A stretch of DNA of 64,000 nucleotides from Trebouxia sp. TZW2008 (Eukaryota; Chlorophyta; Trebouxiophyceae; Trebouxiales; Trebouxiaceae). A program made the position numbers and the translations under genes. Below, piece after piece: positions 44,101 through 56,300 of this stretch (its first letter is position 1; every line of letters begins with the position of its first letter). The stretch lies in contig BDIU01000245.1 of the NCBI GenBank assembly GCA_002118135.1, forward strand, positions 48,547 through 112,546, in the 5' to 3' direction. A model generated the notes under the pieces. The model had not been told where the DNA came from. It was given only the letters and a program-made list of their open reading frames with translations, and did no database searches.

Positions 44101-46659
44101 TGCGATTGTTGGTACTCAATGGGGCTGTCTGGATACCAAGCATGTCCTGACATCATGTATCCTTGCAAAGAGAAGTTACTGTAGTGTCAATAGCTCACCA
44201 TGAGAGTCAAGGCGAAGCTGTTGAAGGTGCCAGCTGTCGCATCGTTCATACCATGAGCACCTGCCCACAGCTTCACCAGCTGCACCATAGCTGCCATCCT
44301 GGGGTCAATGCTTGAGAGGTGGCGTAACACAGTGGACTTGAAACGAGCATTGGTGCTAGATACACTCACATCACAGTCTATGCCTGCAGACAAAAGATCA
44401 CAATCAAGCAAAGTCAATCATAGGTAGTATGGTTGGAGTGAAACAGGCGTTGGTGTTCAACGCACTGGTGTTACAGTCTATGAATGCAGTCAGCAGCACA
44501 CACAGGATGCACAGAAGACAGCAAGACACATACAGATTACACATTTCCTCATAATCATGATCCTATTTTGCTGTTGGGTGGTGACTTTTTGCAACATGGT
44601 TGAATGATCGGCACTCTGGCGTGCAGATTGACCGCTGCGTTATGATCATGACCACAATCTTAATCTGCTACTGAGTGCTATTGTATTTAGAATGAACTTG
44701 ATGATTAGCATGCGGAGTGGCTGAGAGCTGTGCTCTCATGCCTCATGATGGACACTGACGCTGTTGGACACTGATGATTTACATCCTGACACTCAGTTTG
44801 ACAAACAGCTTTGCTCTCAAGATCATGATCCTGATCTGCTCTCCAGCACTGACCTGTTGCAGTATGCTTGAACTTGATGATTGGTACTCTGGCATGCAAG
44901 ATGCGTTCCACATGCCCTTTGACAGTCCCTGACCTTGTCAGCCGGCTGCCCAACGCCTGCAATATTTCACAACAGGTCCTTGCAAAAAGGTGCTTGTTGA
45001 CATTAAGCCCAACGTTCTTCTTTTTACTATGTGTGCTACATGATAAATTGACCATAGGATCAGGGTCCATGTCAGATGATCAACAGCTGTCATTAGAGTT
45101 ACATGCAATCAACCAGTCAGTGCACTTGGTGCAGTGCAGCAACAGAAAGCATGTCCAGCATTGTTGCCTTTGATGGTACAAGATGATGCTATACAGCTCT
45201 GCCTATTTGTGAGCTATTGATGTTGTCCAATCTGACCTAACAGCGTCCATGATGCTGTTTGTATAGGTGACAAAGAAGATTGTGGAACACAGTATAATAG
45301 AATGTAACGCATGTGGCCTGCTATTGGCAACTTGATTTGCTGCTTTGATGAAACTGCTGATCAGTGCAAAGACTGATGCAGTATATTTCTCCATTGGGAG
45401 GCGTCCATTATAGGAACATTATCAATGTAAGGACAAGGCAATTGAGAATCAATCACTGCATTTACACTGCAGTGGTATCTCTCAGTATGGATAATGTGAT
45501 ATAAGAACACTTTTTCGCGTGAAACAAAGCAGTCGTCAAGGGAAACTTTTGCACCTTGAGAAGCTGTATCTTCTCTTCTTTGTCCAAGTCAGAACAAGGA
45601 ATTGCTTCTGTACCCCTGTAACAAATCGCACCAAGGTGTTGATTGTAATAGAGAGAGAAGAGAGAATAATTTTAAATGCTTTAGCCAGCCAACAAGGCTG
45701 ATCACATGTGCCACACTGTGGCAATGACTATTTGTTGATGAAATTCAGGCAGTCTATGACATAGTGAAATATGTCAGATGCATGCTTGAGCTTATGCGCT
45801 TCTGAGTGCAAGCATTGCTGTGATTCAGGCTTGCATTTGGTTTGCACTTGTGCATTGTGAGTATAAACTTACCATGAGCATTGAGACACAAGACATATAC
45901 TTTTGCCTCCCACATGAATGCATTGCAAAAGCATTTCTTACATTGTTCTGACGCCTTCAATAGAGATGTCAATATCTCCATTGCTGGTATATAGTCCGCT
46001 CACAAAGGACCCATATGGTGCAACATGCATGCCATAGTACCCAGCAAGTCCAAGCTCAACAAGACTGTTGACATCTTGCAACACCCTATGCCGAGTTGCA
46101 TCATCTGCCAGGCTTGGTTGCAAACTCTGCAGAGCATGAGAAACCGACTGTATTGTTGCTTGCATGTCAGGATCAGATCGACCTTGGCCATCTTTGAGCA
46201 TTGACTGCTGTGCCAGAAAGCAGCGCAGAAGTTGGTGAACGGTGCTGATCTGGAGTGCAATCCACTCTTGCCTGTACAGTTGCCTCGAGCCTCTGCTCAA
46301 GCACATTCAATGATTCCTGATCCCATGTCTGCTGCTGACGGGCCCTGGCCTGTGCGTTGCTGATTGTTGTCTGCATTTTGTCAACCAACTCCTGCTCGCT
46401 AGGGGCCAAAGGTGGTGCAAAGTCAGGCACAGCATCAAAATCTGCAGAAAACCAGTACAGGGTTGCAAAGGCTGCAAGGTGCTGGTTCGAGTGCAGAGTG
46501 AACTCTGGTCTGGTGATGGTGAGGCACACCGTTGTCAAATAGATCCACCTCTGCTCTGTCGTCAACGTCTGCGAGATGGTCCAACACACCATCTTGGTGC
46601 TCTTCGAAGCCCGATTGCTCGTCAGTCTGATTGTGATCATTGCTGTAGCTCCCAAACAT
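38176..46659 (-). CDS. Gene D: noncanonical poly(A)/poly(U) polymerase (TUTase) with Gln-rich and RGG tails
   Basis: Exons: 46659-46530, 46441-45942 (see frame anomaly at 46271-46250), 45026-44854, 44383-44199, 43641-43510, 42880-42738, 41975-41758, 40330-40146, 39810-38577 and 38321-38176 (TGA); 1007 residues if the 22 nt are skipped. The nucleotidyltransferase core shows APYGSFVSGLYTSNGDIDIS (GS plus two catalytic Asp), RVPIIKFKHTATG and GIDCDVSVS (third Asp), VQLVKLWAGAHGMNDATAGT, and VVFHLQNQEPAILPPL. The PAP-associated region shows LTELLASFFVLYYTA and CVGIEDPFDCTDNCGRTI. This matches the GLD2/Cid1/HESO1/URT1 group, which adds A or U tails to RNA 3' ends. The C-terminus has an RGG-type exon, a 411-residue Gln/Pro/Ser-rich exon and a final SRARRGRGRGRGR, all expected to bind RNA or form granules. 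Confidence 0.9.
38750..38776. repeat. CTG run coding polyglutamine in gene D
   Basis: About eight consecutive CTG/GCTG units on the + strand, read as QQQQQQQQ on the minus coding strand within the Gln-rich tail of gene D. Confidence 0.9.
40331..40865 (-). repeat. Three extra copies of the RGG exon of gene D
   Basis: The RGG exon (40330-40146) is preceded by copies starting at about 40865, 40651 and 40491, each beginning right after CTGCAG with GTCC(A/G). Translated in the same phase they give VMQVLFTKPPSRASRGRAG, VSQLLFTKPPPRASRSQAG and VMQLLFTKPFPRANRGQ. Copies nearest the exon are about 160 bp apart and very similar; one is frameshifted. They could be alternative exons or relics. Confidence 0.85.
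41215..41757 (-). repeat. Four extra copies of gene D exon-7 3' edge with donor
   Basis: The true exon end at 41758 (FGDAMRSMDRINSATVSSDK, donor GATG|GTGAGTC) is followed downstream by copies ending near 41590, 41470, 41353 and 41240. The block GACTCACCATCATC(T/C)TG(C/A)TTGT, CAGTGGCACTGTTGATG(C)GGTCCATGCT(A/G)CGCATTGC recurs each time. The nearest copy is longest. Spacing is about 115-170 bp. Each copy keeps a GTGAGTC-type donor except the last. Confidence 0.9.
42480..42725 (-). repeat. Two extra copies of gene D exon-6 3' edge with donor
   Basis: The true end at 42738 (IKRWSIERTTGLR) recurs at about 42572-42650 (TKHWFIERTNRPQ) and about 42466-42530 (HLVAV-type decayed). All carry CCTGAGGCCTG(T/A)TGG(T)GCGCTCAAT(G/T)(A/G)ACCAG and the AGCACAAG intron block. 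Confidence 0.8.
43190..43480 (-). repeat. Copies of gene D exon-5 3' edge with donor
   Basis: The true end at 43510 (REGQQQVLD|GTAAGC) is repeated at about 43385-43430 (GAGCCTTACGTCCAGGATTTGTTGCTGGCCCTCTTGGTC). The accompanying TTTGATGACTGCATGCAACATGCA block recurs at 43318-43350 and 43436-43470, and a weaker unit lies nearer 43200-43300. Confidence 0.75.
44008..44181. mobile_element. MITE copy 4, adjacent to a splice donor
   Basis: Starts TA|CAGTGACCCGTCTTGATAAC and ends GCAAAGAGAAGTTACTG|TA. Internal CCTGTCCTTACATCAAATTA and AGTGCAGTCAGCATGCGATT match copy 2. Its end lies only about 18 bp from the donor of gene D exon 4 (44199), so insertion was very close to coding sequence. Confidence 0.8.
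45395..45550. mobile_element. MITE copy 5, decayed
   Basis: ATCAATGTAAGGACAAGGCA, CACTGCATTTACACTGCAGTGG, GATATAAGAACACTTTTTCGCG and ACAAAGCAGTCGTC match the family in the orientation of copy 1. The terminal repeats are diverged. It is in the second intron of gene D. Confidence 0.6.
46250..46271 (-). other. 22-nt GC...AG segment whose removal restores the gene D frame
   Basis: Reading exon 2 of gene D from its acceptor at 46441, the frame is right through LEQRLEATVQ. The catalytic part (ISTVHQLLRCFLAQQ onward) is one base out of register. The segment GCAAGAGTGGATTGCACTCCAG lies exactly between the two in-frame stretches, begins with a GC donor-like CAG|GCAAGA, ends in CAG, and is 3n+1 long. 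Either it is an unusually small intron or a single-base indel lies nearby. Confidence 0.5.
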
Positions 46660-47320
46660 TCTCAGAATGACCTATTGAATATACAAAAGGACTGACATGA
46701 CGTTCCTGGGTGAAGACTGTTCAAGCTTGCATTGCGACTCAAGGAGAGACAAAATGGAAGGCCAGCAATATGCGCGAAGACGCGTCTGCGCCGTGGGACA
46801 AGAGTAATTTCTAACTGCACAATGTCAGCATCAACCTTTCAGTGCGTTTTCTTGTATCGCGCGCACCTGCTTGATGCTCTGAGTTCGATTCGGCGTGGAA
46901 AACCAGCTTGAGTCTTGCATATTAGTCATGATCACAGTCATGATGGCTGGGAGAATGTCTGCAGATGTGAAATGCATGACTGCCATGAAACGTCGGGACG
47001 ACAACTCATCTTTGCATGCAGCTTTGCTACCATACTGCATGCTGCTGACAAGCCTTTGAGCTCCAGCAACCGTAACGTTTGCAAACACCATTTAAAAAGC
47101 GAAGCAGTGGCCTCCAGGGCTGTTGCACAGCAAAATTTAACATTTGAACTACTGAAGATTAATCAAGCCAGAACATAACAGCACTCAGCATTGTGGTATT
47201 CACGATGTTACCTTGCCAGACACAGTCAAGTTGCGTACGTTGCAAATAGATCACAACCTTGCAAGCAGCTTACAAAACTGACACAAAAGGATTAGCTAGG
47301 ATAAGAAGTCTGGCATCAAT
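46660..47320. promoter_or_regulatory. Gap between genes E and D with CpG-dense patch
   Basis: The stretch has no supported gene. At about 46765-46870 CG dinucleotides are dense (ATGCGCGAAGACGCGTCTGC, GTATCGCGCGCACC), some 100-200 bp upstream of the gene D start at 46659, as expected for its promoter. Confidence 0.5.
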
Positions 47321-50300
47321 CTATGAGTCATCGCCATCAGCATCTGGCTGTTCATCCTGCTCATCGTCCACATGCATCTGGGCTGGACCAGCAGGGTTGC
47401 ACTCAGGATAGCCTGGACTGTGTGCAGCAAATGTCGGGCTATACTGATCTTCTCCAAAAGCATCAGGAGCATCCTCTAGACTTGTGGGCGACAACAGGCG
47501 ACGCTGAACTACCCTGGGAGACCCTGGCCCTGCAAGGAAGCTTGCGTTCAAAGGAAGAGATTTGAGGTGCATCACGGGTCTGATGCAAAGCAGCATGGGC
47601 AGACATTGCTCCAGCAAGACTTTGCACAATCACCACCAGCTTGAAAGCAGATCTCAATATGTCAACAGAATGGATATCATACAGAATGTTGAGTGCAGAC
47701 AGTACAAAGATAGCACCCATAGAATCCGTACTCTGTGCGGAGTTGTACAACATATGCATCAGCTGAGGTGTGAGTGGCATCACAGGTACTGTCATGCCCA
47801 AGTGACCTCTGAGTCTCAAACAAATGAATGCCACCAAAAAAGAAGGGGTAGACTTACTTGAGTCTGGGGGAGAAGATGGCGCCCCAGTAGGAGTATACCG
47901 TGCACTTGAGGGGGAACACCTTGGCTCAACATATCCAGGATTGTGAGCCGGGTTGGTGGGGGAGTAGGCTTCATCAAGACCATACGTCTGACTTGTAGGG
48001 CTGACCTGGAGCCTGGTCAGACTGTCCATTGGGCTAGTCGGGCAGTATCCCAAACTGGTGGGACTGTAGCCATGCCTGGGAGGACTGTCCATTGGGCTAG
48101 TCGGGCAGTATCCCAAACTGGTGGGACTGTAGCCATGCCTGGGAGGACTGTAACCTGCGCTAGTAGGGCTGTAGCCGGGACTAGTCGGATTATACCCAGG
48201 ACTAGTCGGAGTGTAACCAGGACTAGTGGGGCTGTAGCCAAGGCTAGTAGGGCTATAACCTTCGCTAGTAGGGCTGTAGCCTGGACTAGTTGGAGTATAC
48301 CCAGGACTAGTCGGATTGTAATCAGGACTCGTGGGGCTGTAGCCAAGGCTAGTAGGGCTATAACCAGGACTTGTGGGACTATAACCAGGACTAGTAGGAC
48401 TGTAGTCTGGACTGGTGGGGCTGAACATGGGAATTGCAGGGCTGTAAGCTGGGTGGGTGGGAGCGTAACCCTCATCTCGAACAACCTTGCGCTTCTTGCT
48501 TCTGCCGGGTTGCAGGCTCATGCTGCCTTGCATCAAGTCTGCCAGATCATCAGCACTTCTTGGCTGCTGTGTGAACTGCACTCCCTGATCCTGTTGCACC
48601 TGCAGTGTCAATGCCTAACAGTGAACCGAAGATCTCCCATGATACTGACCTGCTGCCTCCACGAGGGTCTGCTAAGGGCAACCATTGCAGTGTGCTACTC
48701 AAGACTGTACAGCAGGCATTAGATCTGTATTGATTGCAGATGCTATTGGCTTTGACACCAGTGCCTGGAAAGCTATCTGGTGCTTTGTGTTGATGTGGAC
48801 TACACGCATGCCAACATGCTGTGCTGGCTATGGCCAGGGCCAGGAAGGGAATTACCTCCTGAGCACTCTGCTCGGCCTTCTGTAGAGCCTTGTTCAGGTC
48901 GTCCCGCTGCAGCTTCACGTCGCACATCTCGTCCTTGTGCTTGGCCAGCTGCTTGCTGGCGGCATTCCGAGCAGCAGCGAGCTGAGCCCGCAGCGCCGCT
49001 GCCGCATCCTTGAGGCCGGTGGACTGCTGCTCGGCGGCAGCTTGAGCGGCAGCGAGCTGCGTCTGGACCGCCGCTGCGGCGTCCTTGTGACCTTGCACCT
49101 GCTGCTCGGCCTGCTGCATTTGGACTTGAGCCGCTGTGATTTCGCCCTGCAGCTTGCCCACGACCTGCTGGTGCAGCAGCTGCTGCTGAGCAGCGGCCTC
49201 TTGAGCGGTTGTGACTTCCTTCTGCAGCTTGGCCAGAGCCTGCTCGTGCAATTGCTGCTGATGAGTGCTGGCCTCTTTAGCCTGCTGCTTGGCCTGCAGC
49301 AGTGGGAACACCAGTTTGAGCTGAGCAGCATATGCATTGTGCTGGCTGTTCTGCAGAGTGTTGGTAGCTTTTGGAACCGCATCTTGCGCTGGGAGTTCAG
49401 TCATCATGAATCAGGAGCAAATTGAGCATTGCCGAATGAAACACATATAGGCTCGATTGTAGATGCATGTAGAAGCAAGACAGAAAGACATTCAAAAGAA
49501 AAAATAAGACAGAAAAGTCTATGCTGCTAGGCATCATGATCATCAGTTTTTCGCCTGCCAATAAGATAGCAATACCTTCTGCTTGCAGTAGACCTGCCCT
49601 GGTAGACATTGCACAAGGGTTATATTGCTACAAATATAAGGGCAAAGGCTCTCGAGCATTTGCATCATGAATGCACCATTCCAGTGAGTCCCGCTGTACA
49701 GCATCTCAGGTATGCTGAGAATGAGGCAGCAGAAACATTGAATATGAGAGCAATGCATTTTGATCCAGCACCCTCAACCTCAAAGACTCCTGCTGTTGCA
49801 AACCACCCTTGCAACCTATCTTCTTCTCCCAAAGACACCAAGTAAGCCAGTCATTAGATCAGCAAGCATACAACATGCTGAGCCCAGTAGGGAGCCTCAC
49901 CTGCTCCAGCATCCATTCTTCCCAGAAGACCCCGGTCTGTCATGCAAAATGATTCCAGCAGGTAGAGTACACACAGAAATTCGAATTGAATGCTCACCTG
50001 CGCTACCTGCTGCTCAAGGGCAGCTGCCTCCACTTCGTGAGCCAGCACCTGCTGCTCCCCATTCTTCTTCGCGTCTGCCAGCTGCTGCTTTAGGGCAGCT
50101 GCCTCCACATTGTGAGTCTGCAATTGCTGCTCCTCCTTCTTCTTCAGCTCGTCAGCCCAATCTGCGGCGTCCTTCTTCATCTTCTCGGCCCAGTCAGTGG
50201 TCTGCTTCTGGCTCTGCTGTGCAGCAGTGGCGGCCTGTTGAGCAACTGCAGTGCTGGCTTCCAGAGTTACCACCTCCTGGCGCTTAGCCTCTAGGGACTT

Positions 50301-53300
50301 CAGGGTATCCTGATGAGTAGTGTGCAGCTGTGCCCTGGCTGCCTGCTCATCCTCATACTGTTTTAGGGCCGGCAGTGACATGACGGTAGATTGCATACTG
50401 CGGCAAATGTGCTAGGTGTGAGTCGTGCAAGCCCTAGTTTGCGCATGGTACCAATGGCTGGTGATCAAGTGCTAAAAGTCACGCAAGACACTGGCTATCT
50501 TACAGTCACAGCGTGTCCCTTGCATTGCATTTTAGGGCTCTCAAGATGCTTTGTTGCACCTTTTGCTTTCACTGGCAGTACAAGACACCTGGCTTGACCT
50601 GTTGGTCATGAGATGCAAAGTATTCAGAAGTACCTCCAGGATGGATAAATAACATACCAAGCAAAATTGGCTGTCCATGCAACAGCAGCAAGTGTGCCTA
50701 CTCTGCTGCATTTAGATCAGACAAAGCATGAACTGCACTTTGTGCTTCAACCATCTGCGTCATTGCCACCCACTGAGGTGATTGTAGATGCACATCATGA
50801 GAGCTACCTGCTGCAGCTTGACATCCAGTTGAGAGCTCTGCTGCTGGACTGCCGCCACATCCTGCTCAGCCTTGCTCAGAATCCCCTTAGTGTCAGCCAG
50901 CTCAGTCATAGTCTCATCCTTCTTTTGCATCTCGGATTGGGTGCTCTGCAGCTGCTGCTGCAGCTGCTGCTCAGTGACCTGTGATGAGTGATGTGCAGTA
51001 GTCAGAGACTGCTGCAGGCTGGTCACCTGCTGCTGCAGCTGCTGCTCTGTGATCTGATGACTGATGTGCAGCTGTGAGGGACTGCTGCAGGTCAGTCGCC
51101 TGCTGCTGCAGCTGCTGCTGATTGGTAACAGCAGCCTGCTGAGTGTTGCCTAGGGCACTCTGCAGATCTGATGTCTGCTGCTGCAGGTGTGCAATGTGAG
51201 CATTAGCATTTTGCAGCTCAGTGGCTTTGGCATCAAATTGCTGCTGAGCAACTTGTTGCATGCTATGCTGGGCATGCTGTGCCTGCTGCAGCAGCTGCTC
51301 TAGCTCAGTCACCTTGCCTGCTCTCTGATGAGCTGTCTGCTCGGCGCCATGCTTTGCATGCTGAGCCTGCTGCAGGTCATGCTGTGCCTGCTTTGCCAAC
51401 TGCTCAGCATCATCAGCACGCTTTTGAGCCTCTGTCAATGCCTGCTTAGCGCTTTCTGCCGCAGCCTGCTGGGCCTGCTGTGCATCAGCTGCAGCTTTTG
51501 AATGAGCCTGCTCCAACTTAGCAGCGTCAGCCTTGGCGGTGGCCACAGCTTGCTGAGCTGCCTGCTGCTGCTGCTGCTGAAGCCTGTCTTGCAGCTCAGC
51601 AAGTGCTGCGGCATGCTCTGTGGCTGCGACAGCCAGCCGTGCAGTGGCGTGCTGAGCCTGGCCCTCAGCCTGCTGCCTTGCCTGGGCTTCTAAGACCCTG
51701 GATTGCTCAGCCCTGCAGGATTGACAAGCAGGCTAAGTAAGGGCCACTGGTAAGGGGTAGTTTCTTTTCAGGGTCACTTGTCTGCAAAGTCACCAAAACT
51801 CCAAGACAAGGCAAAGACAATGGAGGTTAAGTGATTGGGACTGAAAGTTGTTACAGTGCAATCAGGGCAGAATCTAAGGCAGCACAATGCCAGTGTGCTG
51901 GATCCAGGGCTCAAGCAGAAATCTGTGGTGACAGACATAAAAGAGGAGCAAAACCGGTTTTCAACGAACTCAGCAGCATCACACCCCTGCTGCGTTTGCT
52001 GCTTATGGCAGTCTTTCAAGAACTGCTACTCAAAGTATCATGCGAAGGCATCTTGATGCAGCTGCTGTGAGCATGAACAATGGTTTACTTGTTGGCAGTG
52101 TCCTTGGCAGTCGCCACAGCAGCATCGCACTCCTGCTGCATGTGGTGCAGGCGGGCCTGCATGTTGGCGCACTCTCCACTCAGCTGCTCACTCCGAGTCT
52201 CCACATCTGCAGCCTGGACGATGGCAGCCTGCATGACAAGACAGCATGTCAGAAATATCCAAAAGATAGGTCTCACGCTTGGAATTGTACGTTGTTTTTG
52301 CGGGAAAGGCTTTCTTGGGGTAGGGAATGCCATGATGTCACAATCAGGTAGCCACTGTCATCTCAGCTTGGGATGCTGACTTGATGATGGTCTGCACAGC
52401 ATCACAAGGAGGATGGTCAGACGCAGAGGCAGGGGAAAGTCTTCAGAAGTAGAGCCAGAAGCGCCAACATGTTTTGCTACTTACCCGACACACAGCTGAT
52501 TCACCAAGCATTCCAGCTTCTCCAGTTGAAACTGGCAATCAGCGCATCAGATGCAAGCTTCTCATGAACTTTCCAAACACAGTGCAAAATGCTGAGTCTG
52601 CAGTTCAGATTCATGTCGTGAAATGCCATGATAGCAGCATGAAAAGGAGCCTGCATTGCAAGCTGGACTGACACACAACGCAAGGGCCGTCCAATGGATC
52701 TAGGGTTTAGGGTCCAACGGGCAAGTACACCCAGTGAGATAGCAGTTTGAGGGATGTCTCACCTTGTGTGCCTCGTCCCTCAGCTGCGACAGCTCAGACT
52801 CGTGAGTCAGCAGCTGCTCCTTCACCTTCCTCAGCTCTGCACCGGCGGCTGCAGACTGCTCCTGAGCAGCAGTGGCAGCCTCCTGAGCCCTTGCTGAGTT
52901 AGCATGGAGGGCCTGCAGGGCTTCTTGGTGGGCCCGTTCCAGTTCAGCCCTGACCGACTGCCCTTCACCATCCCTTTTCCTTGCCTGCAGCAGAGCCCGC
53001 TCAGTGTCAAATATGCCAAAGAGGGTGGAGCTGAAGGAGAGGGTTTGCACTTGGTCGTAAGGGGCATGAGAATTAGGAAAAAGCAGCTTGTTCAAGAAAG
53101 CCTGTAGCCAGTAGTAATATGGCAAATGATGCACGGTGACAGCATTGCAGTTTTATAACAACTGAAGGTTGTAGGCATCTGAGCACAAAAAATCAGTACA
53201 CAGTTGGGCATTGCACTCTGACTGAACAGGGCATGTCCATGCTGCCTGCAATTGCAGCTTAGAACAGAATATGAGGTACACTGGCAACAGCATCAGTGGC

Positions 53301-56300
53301 TATAGCAACAAGCATAAGTCACCTGACACAGCTGCTGCTCCAGCTGCTGGCACTGCTGCCGCATGGCATCTGATCCCATCACTGCATCCTGCATCTTCTT
53401 CTTCATGCCCTCCAACTCTGCCTCAGCCTTTGAAGCTGCTGCCACTGCCACAGCTGCCTCCCTTTGCTTTGCCTGAACCTTGATCTCAGCAAGGGCATGC
53501 TGCACTGCAGCCAACTGCTCTTGGAGACTTGCCTCAGCCTTTGCTGCTGCCAGTGCCACAGATGCTGCTCTCTGCCTGGCCTGATCCTCAGAATTAGCTA
53601 TGGCCTGTTTGGCGGCAGCTAACTGCCCTTGCAGGCTTGCTTCAGCTTTTGTTGCTGCCGCTGCTGCAGCTGCCTCACTCTGCCTGGCCTGGTCCTCAGA
53701 CTCAGCTATGGCCTGTTTGGCAGCGGCTAACTGCTCTTGCAGGCCTGCCTCAGCCTTTGATGCTGCCGCTTCTGTTTCCCTCTGCCTTGCCTGAATCTCA
53801 GACTCAGCTATGGCCTGTTTGGCATCTGTCAACTCTTGAGCATCTGTGAGCTGCAGCTGCAGAGCAGAGGTCTGAAGCCGCAGCTGACTGACCTGCTGCT
53901 CAGCAGTGGAAGCTCTGGCAGTGGCAGCAGCCATCATCTCATCAGCAGCCTTGACAGCTGAGCTCTTCTGTAGTGCAGCATCAGCAGCAGCCCGGGCCTG
54001 CCTGTCTGCCTCTTCGATAGCAGCAGCCTTGCCGTGCTCGGCACTAGCAGCGGCCTGGCGGGCCTCGGCGACGCTGCTTTCGGCGGATGCAGCGGCCGAC
54101 TGAGCCGCTTGCTCCTGCTGCTCGAGCCTGCCGTGCAGGTCTGCCACTGCTGCCGAGTGCTCGTCGGAAATGTCATGCAGCACGGCGGCCGCTCGCCATG
54201 CACGCTGCTCAGCCTCCTGAGTAGCCTTGCCTTCCTGAGCACTTTGCTTGGCATGCCTGCAGGTGTAAAGGCCAGGTCAGTTGCAGACTGCTGCTAGCAA
54301 TGTTGGGAGTGAGTTGGTTACAGCTTGCTGATAGCAAGCTTTTACCTGCAGCTGGTCTGAGCCATTTGCTACAAGCATGCTTGCATCCTGGCTCAAATTT
54401 TGAGAATCAGCAAGCATGCTCAAAACAAGTTGCAGGAGAATTTTTAACAACTTACACTATCAGGCCACCATTGCTGTATGCTGGCTGGATTTGGCTTGTT
54501 GCTGTCTTGTTTCACAATCAATACAGCAGGATGAGACATGCAGACATGGATCCGGGATCAGACTACAGATCCTTTGCTGAATTATTGTGTCAAATATTGT
54601 GAACAATCAAGACTAGCATAGGCAAATTCGCTCAGACACAGGTTTGTTGCCTGCATTGGCAACAAAACATCACAAGTAGGGGCATTACAAGCAACTCAAC
54701 CCAAAAGACACGGTGCACCTCATGCTTGCATAAACTCAGAAAGTTGCAAATGAACGCACCTAATGGCAGCTTCTGCAGCAGTTGTCACAGCAGCGTCACG
54801 CTCCTGCTGCATGTGAAGCAGGGCCTCTTGCAAGGTATCCCTCTCTTGGCAGGCAAGGGCCAACACAGGCAATAGACCTGTGTATGGGGAGCTTGGCTGC
54901 CCCTGATGCTGCCTCCTCAGCACCTCCACCTCTGCAGACAGTTTTTAATTTTCATACCCTACTTGTTTCAGCTTCTGTCTGTTTCAAATGAAAGATGTAG
55001 ACACTTTGTTTGAAACCAGCATGTAGTCAATTGGTGTTCAGTCACCACTCAGCCTTTATAAACTGATTTTGCAGAGGAACATGTAGTGATGGCCATCCGG
55101 AATTGATGGCCCAAACTATTGCATTTCTCGCCAGAATTGCTCATCCACTGTGACATTGAGACAGAGACAAAATGACACACAGCGCTTTTGCTCAGAATGA
55201 GGCAAATGAGTGCCATGCAAGCTGCCTTCACCTCCGACTTCTGCTCACAAGAAGATGCTGCTTGTATCACGCACACAGACAAACACATTATGCAGAGGGC
55301 CTTGTCATCACATCATGGCATTGAACCCACCAGCATACGAGCAGGCAAGCATTGACATCTACAGGCGAAGCAGTAGACAGAAGTGCAGTACCTTGTTGCA
55401 AACGCTGCAGCTCAGCATTGGAACTGTCAGCCAGAGTCATCTGGTCCTCAAGTTGCTGCTGCATCTTAGCCAGCCTGGCTTCATACACACCTGCATGCCA
55501 TGACATACACCTGCCGCTATGTGCCATGCATTGACAGCTGGATGTCAGCAATGCTGTTGGGATAGAAGCATCGGATGCTTTGAGAGTGTCATGTGTAAGT
55601 CTTGAGCTTTGCGCATGTCTGCAAATGCGGACCTTCTTGCTTCATCAGTACAGCACTGGAACGTCCACGGTGCATGTTGAAGCTTAGGTGCAACGTGCGC
55701 ATGCACAGGAGGTTGTGGTCCAGCAGACTGGCCTGTTCTGGGCATTGTGACATAGAGACAAGATGATTGCAAAACAAGCAGTCAGCATAGATGGTGCACA
55801 TGGTCTTGATGATTGCATCAGCAGCCATGCCCACTCACCAGAGTCACCCTTCACGCCCCTGTGCTTTGCCTGCCCAATTCTCCCTGTGCTGACCTGCAAT
55901 CACAATCATCATTGGCGTCAGCCTCAGGTGCTGTATTCTTGATGCAAAATTGCAACAAAAACGCTGTGAGGCCTTTTGGACCAGCTCATGTGATTCCTCT
56001 GAAAAGTTTGAGAAGCTTGACTGGATTGCAGGCTTCGTATAGGTCTGGCAGTTGCAAGCTGACTTGGTGAGCAGAGGTGAAAGTTCCTAATCATACTGAG
56101 GACTGTCTTTGACAACACAGATGGAAATTGCTTGATGAACATGTAAGAAGCAGCGCCTGCAAACAACATCATTGACGCAACATCCACGGCAGACAATTGG
56201 CATAAACTCCTTTCTTCTTTTTCTTAAATTCAGGCTTGCAAATACTGCACTGCTTCTGTATGCACCTGGGAGTGCTGTCAGATAATGTGACCACCATGCA

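Noticed and set aside
47950..48600. Identification of gene E as the largest subunit of RNA polymerase II
   Set aside because: The exons joined in phase upstream encode only coiled coil and an NLS; no RPB1 catalytic motif such as NADFDGDEM is present.
47943..48722. Long + strand open frame rich in Arg, Ser, Thr and Gly
   Set aside because: It is the complement of the 21-bp CTD-like coding repeat, which keeps frames open on both strands. The minus strand has matching splice phases and a known motif.
51001..51120. A 3n+1 intron explaining the frame slip in gene E exon 51712-50808
   Set aside because: All AG dinucleotides near the slip fall in the same CAG register, giving only multiples of three from plausible donors; a 2-nt indel explains it better.
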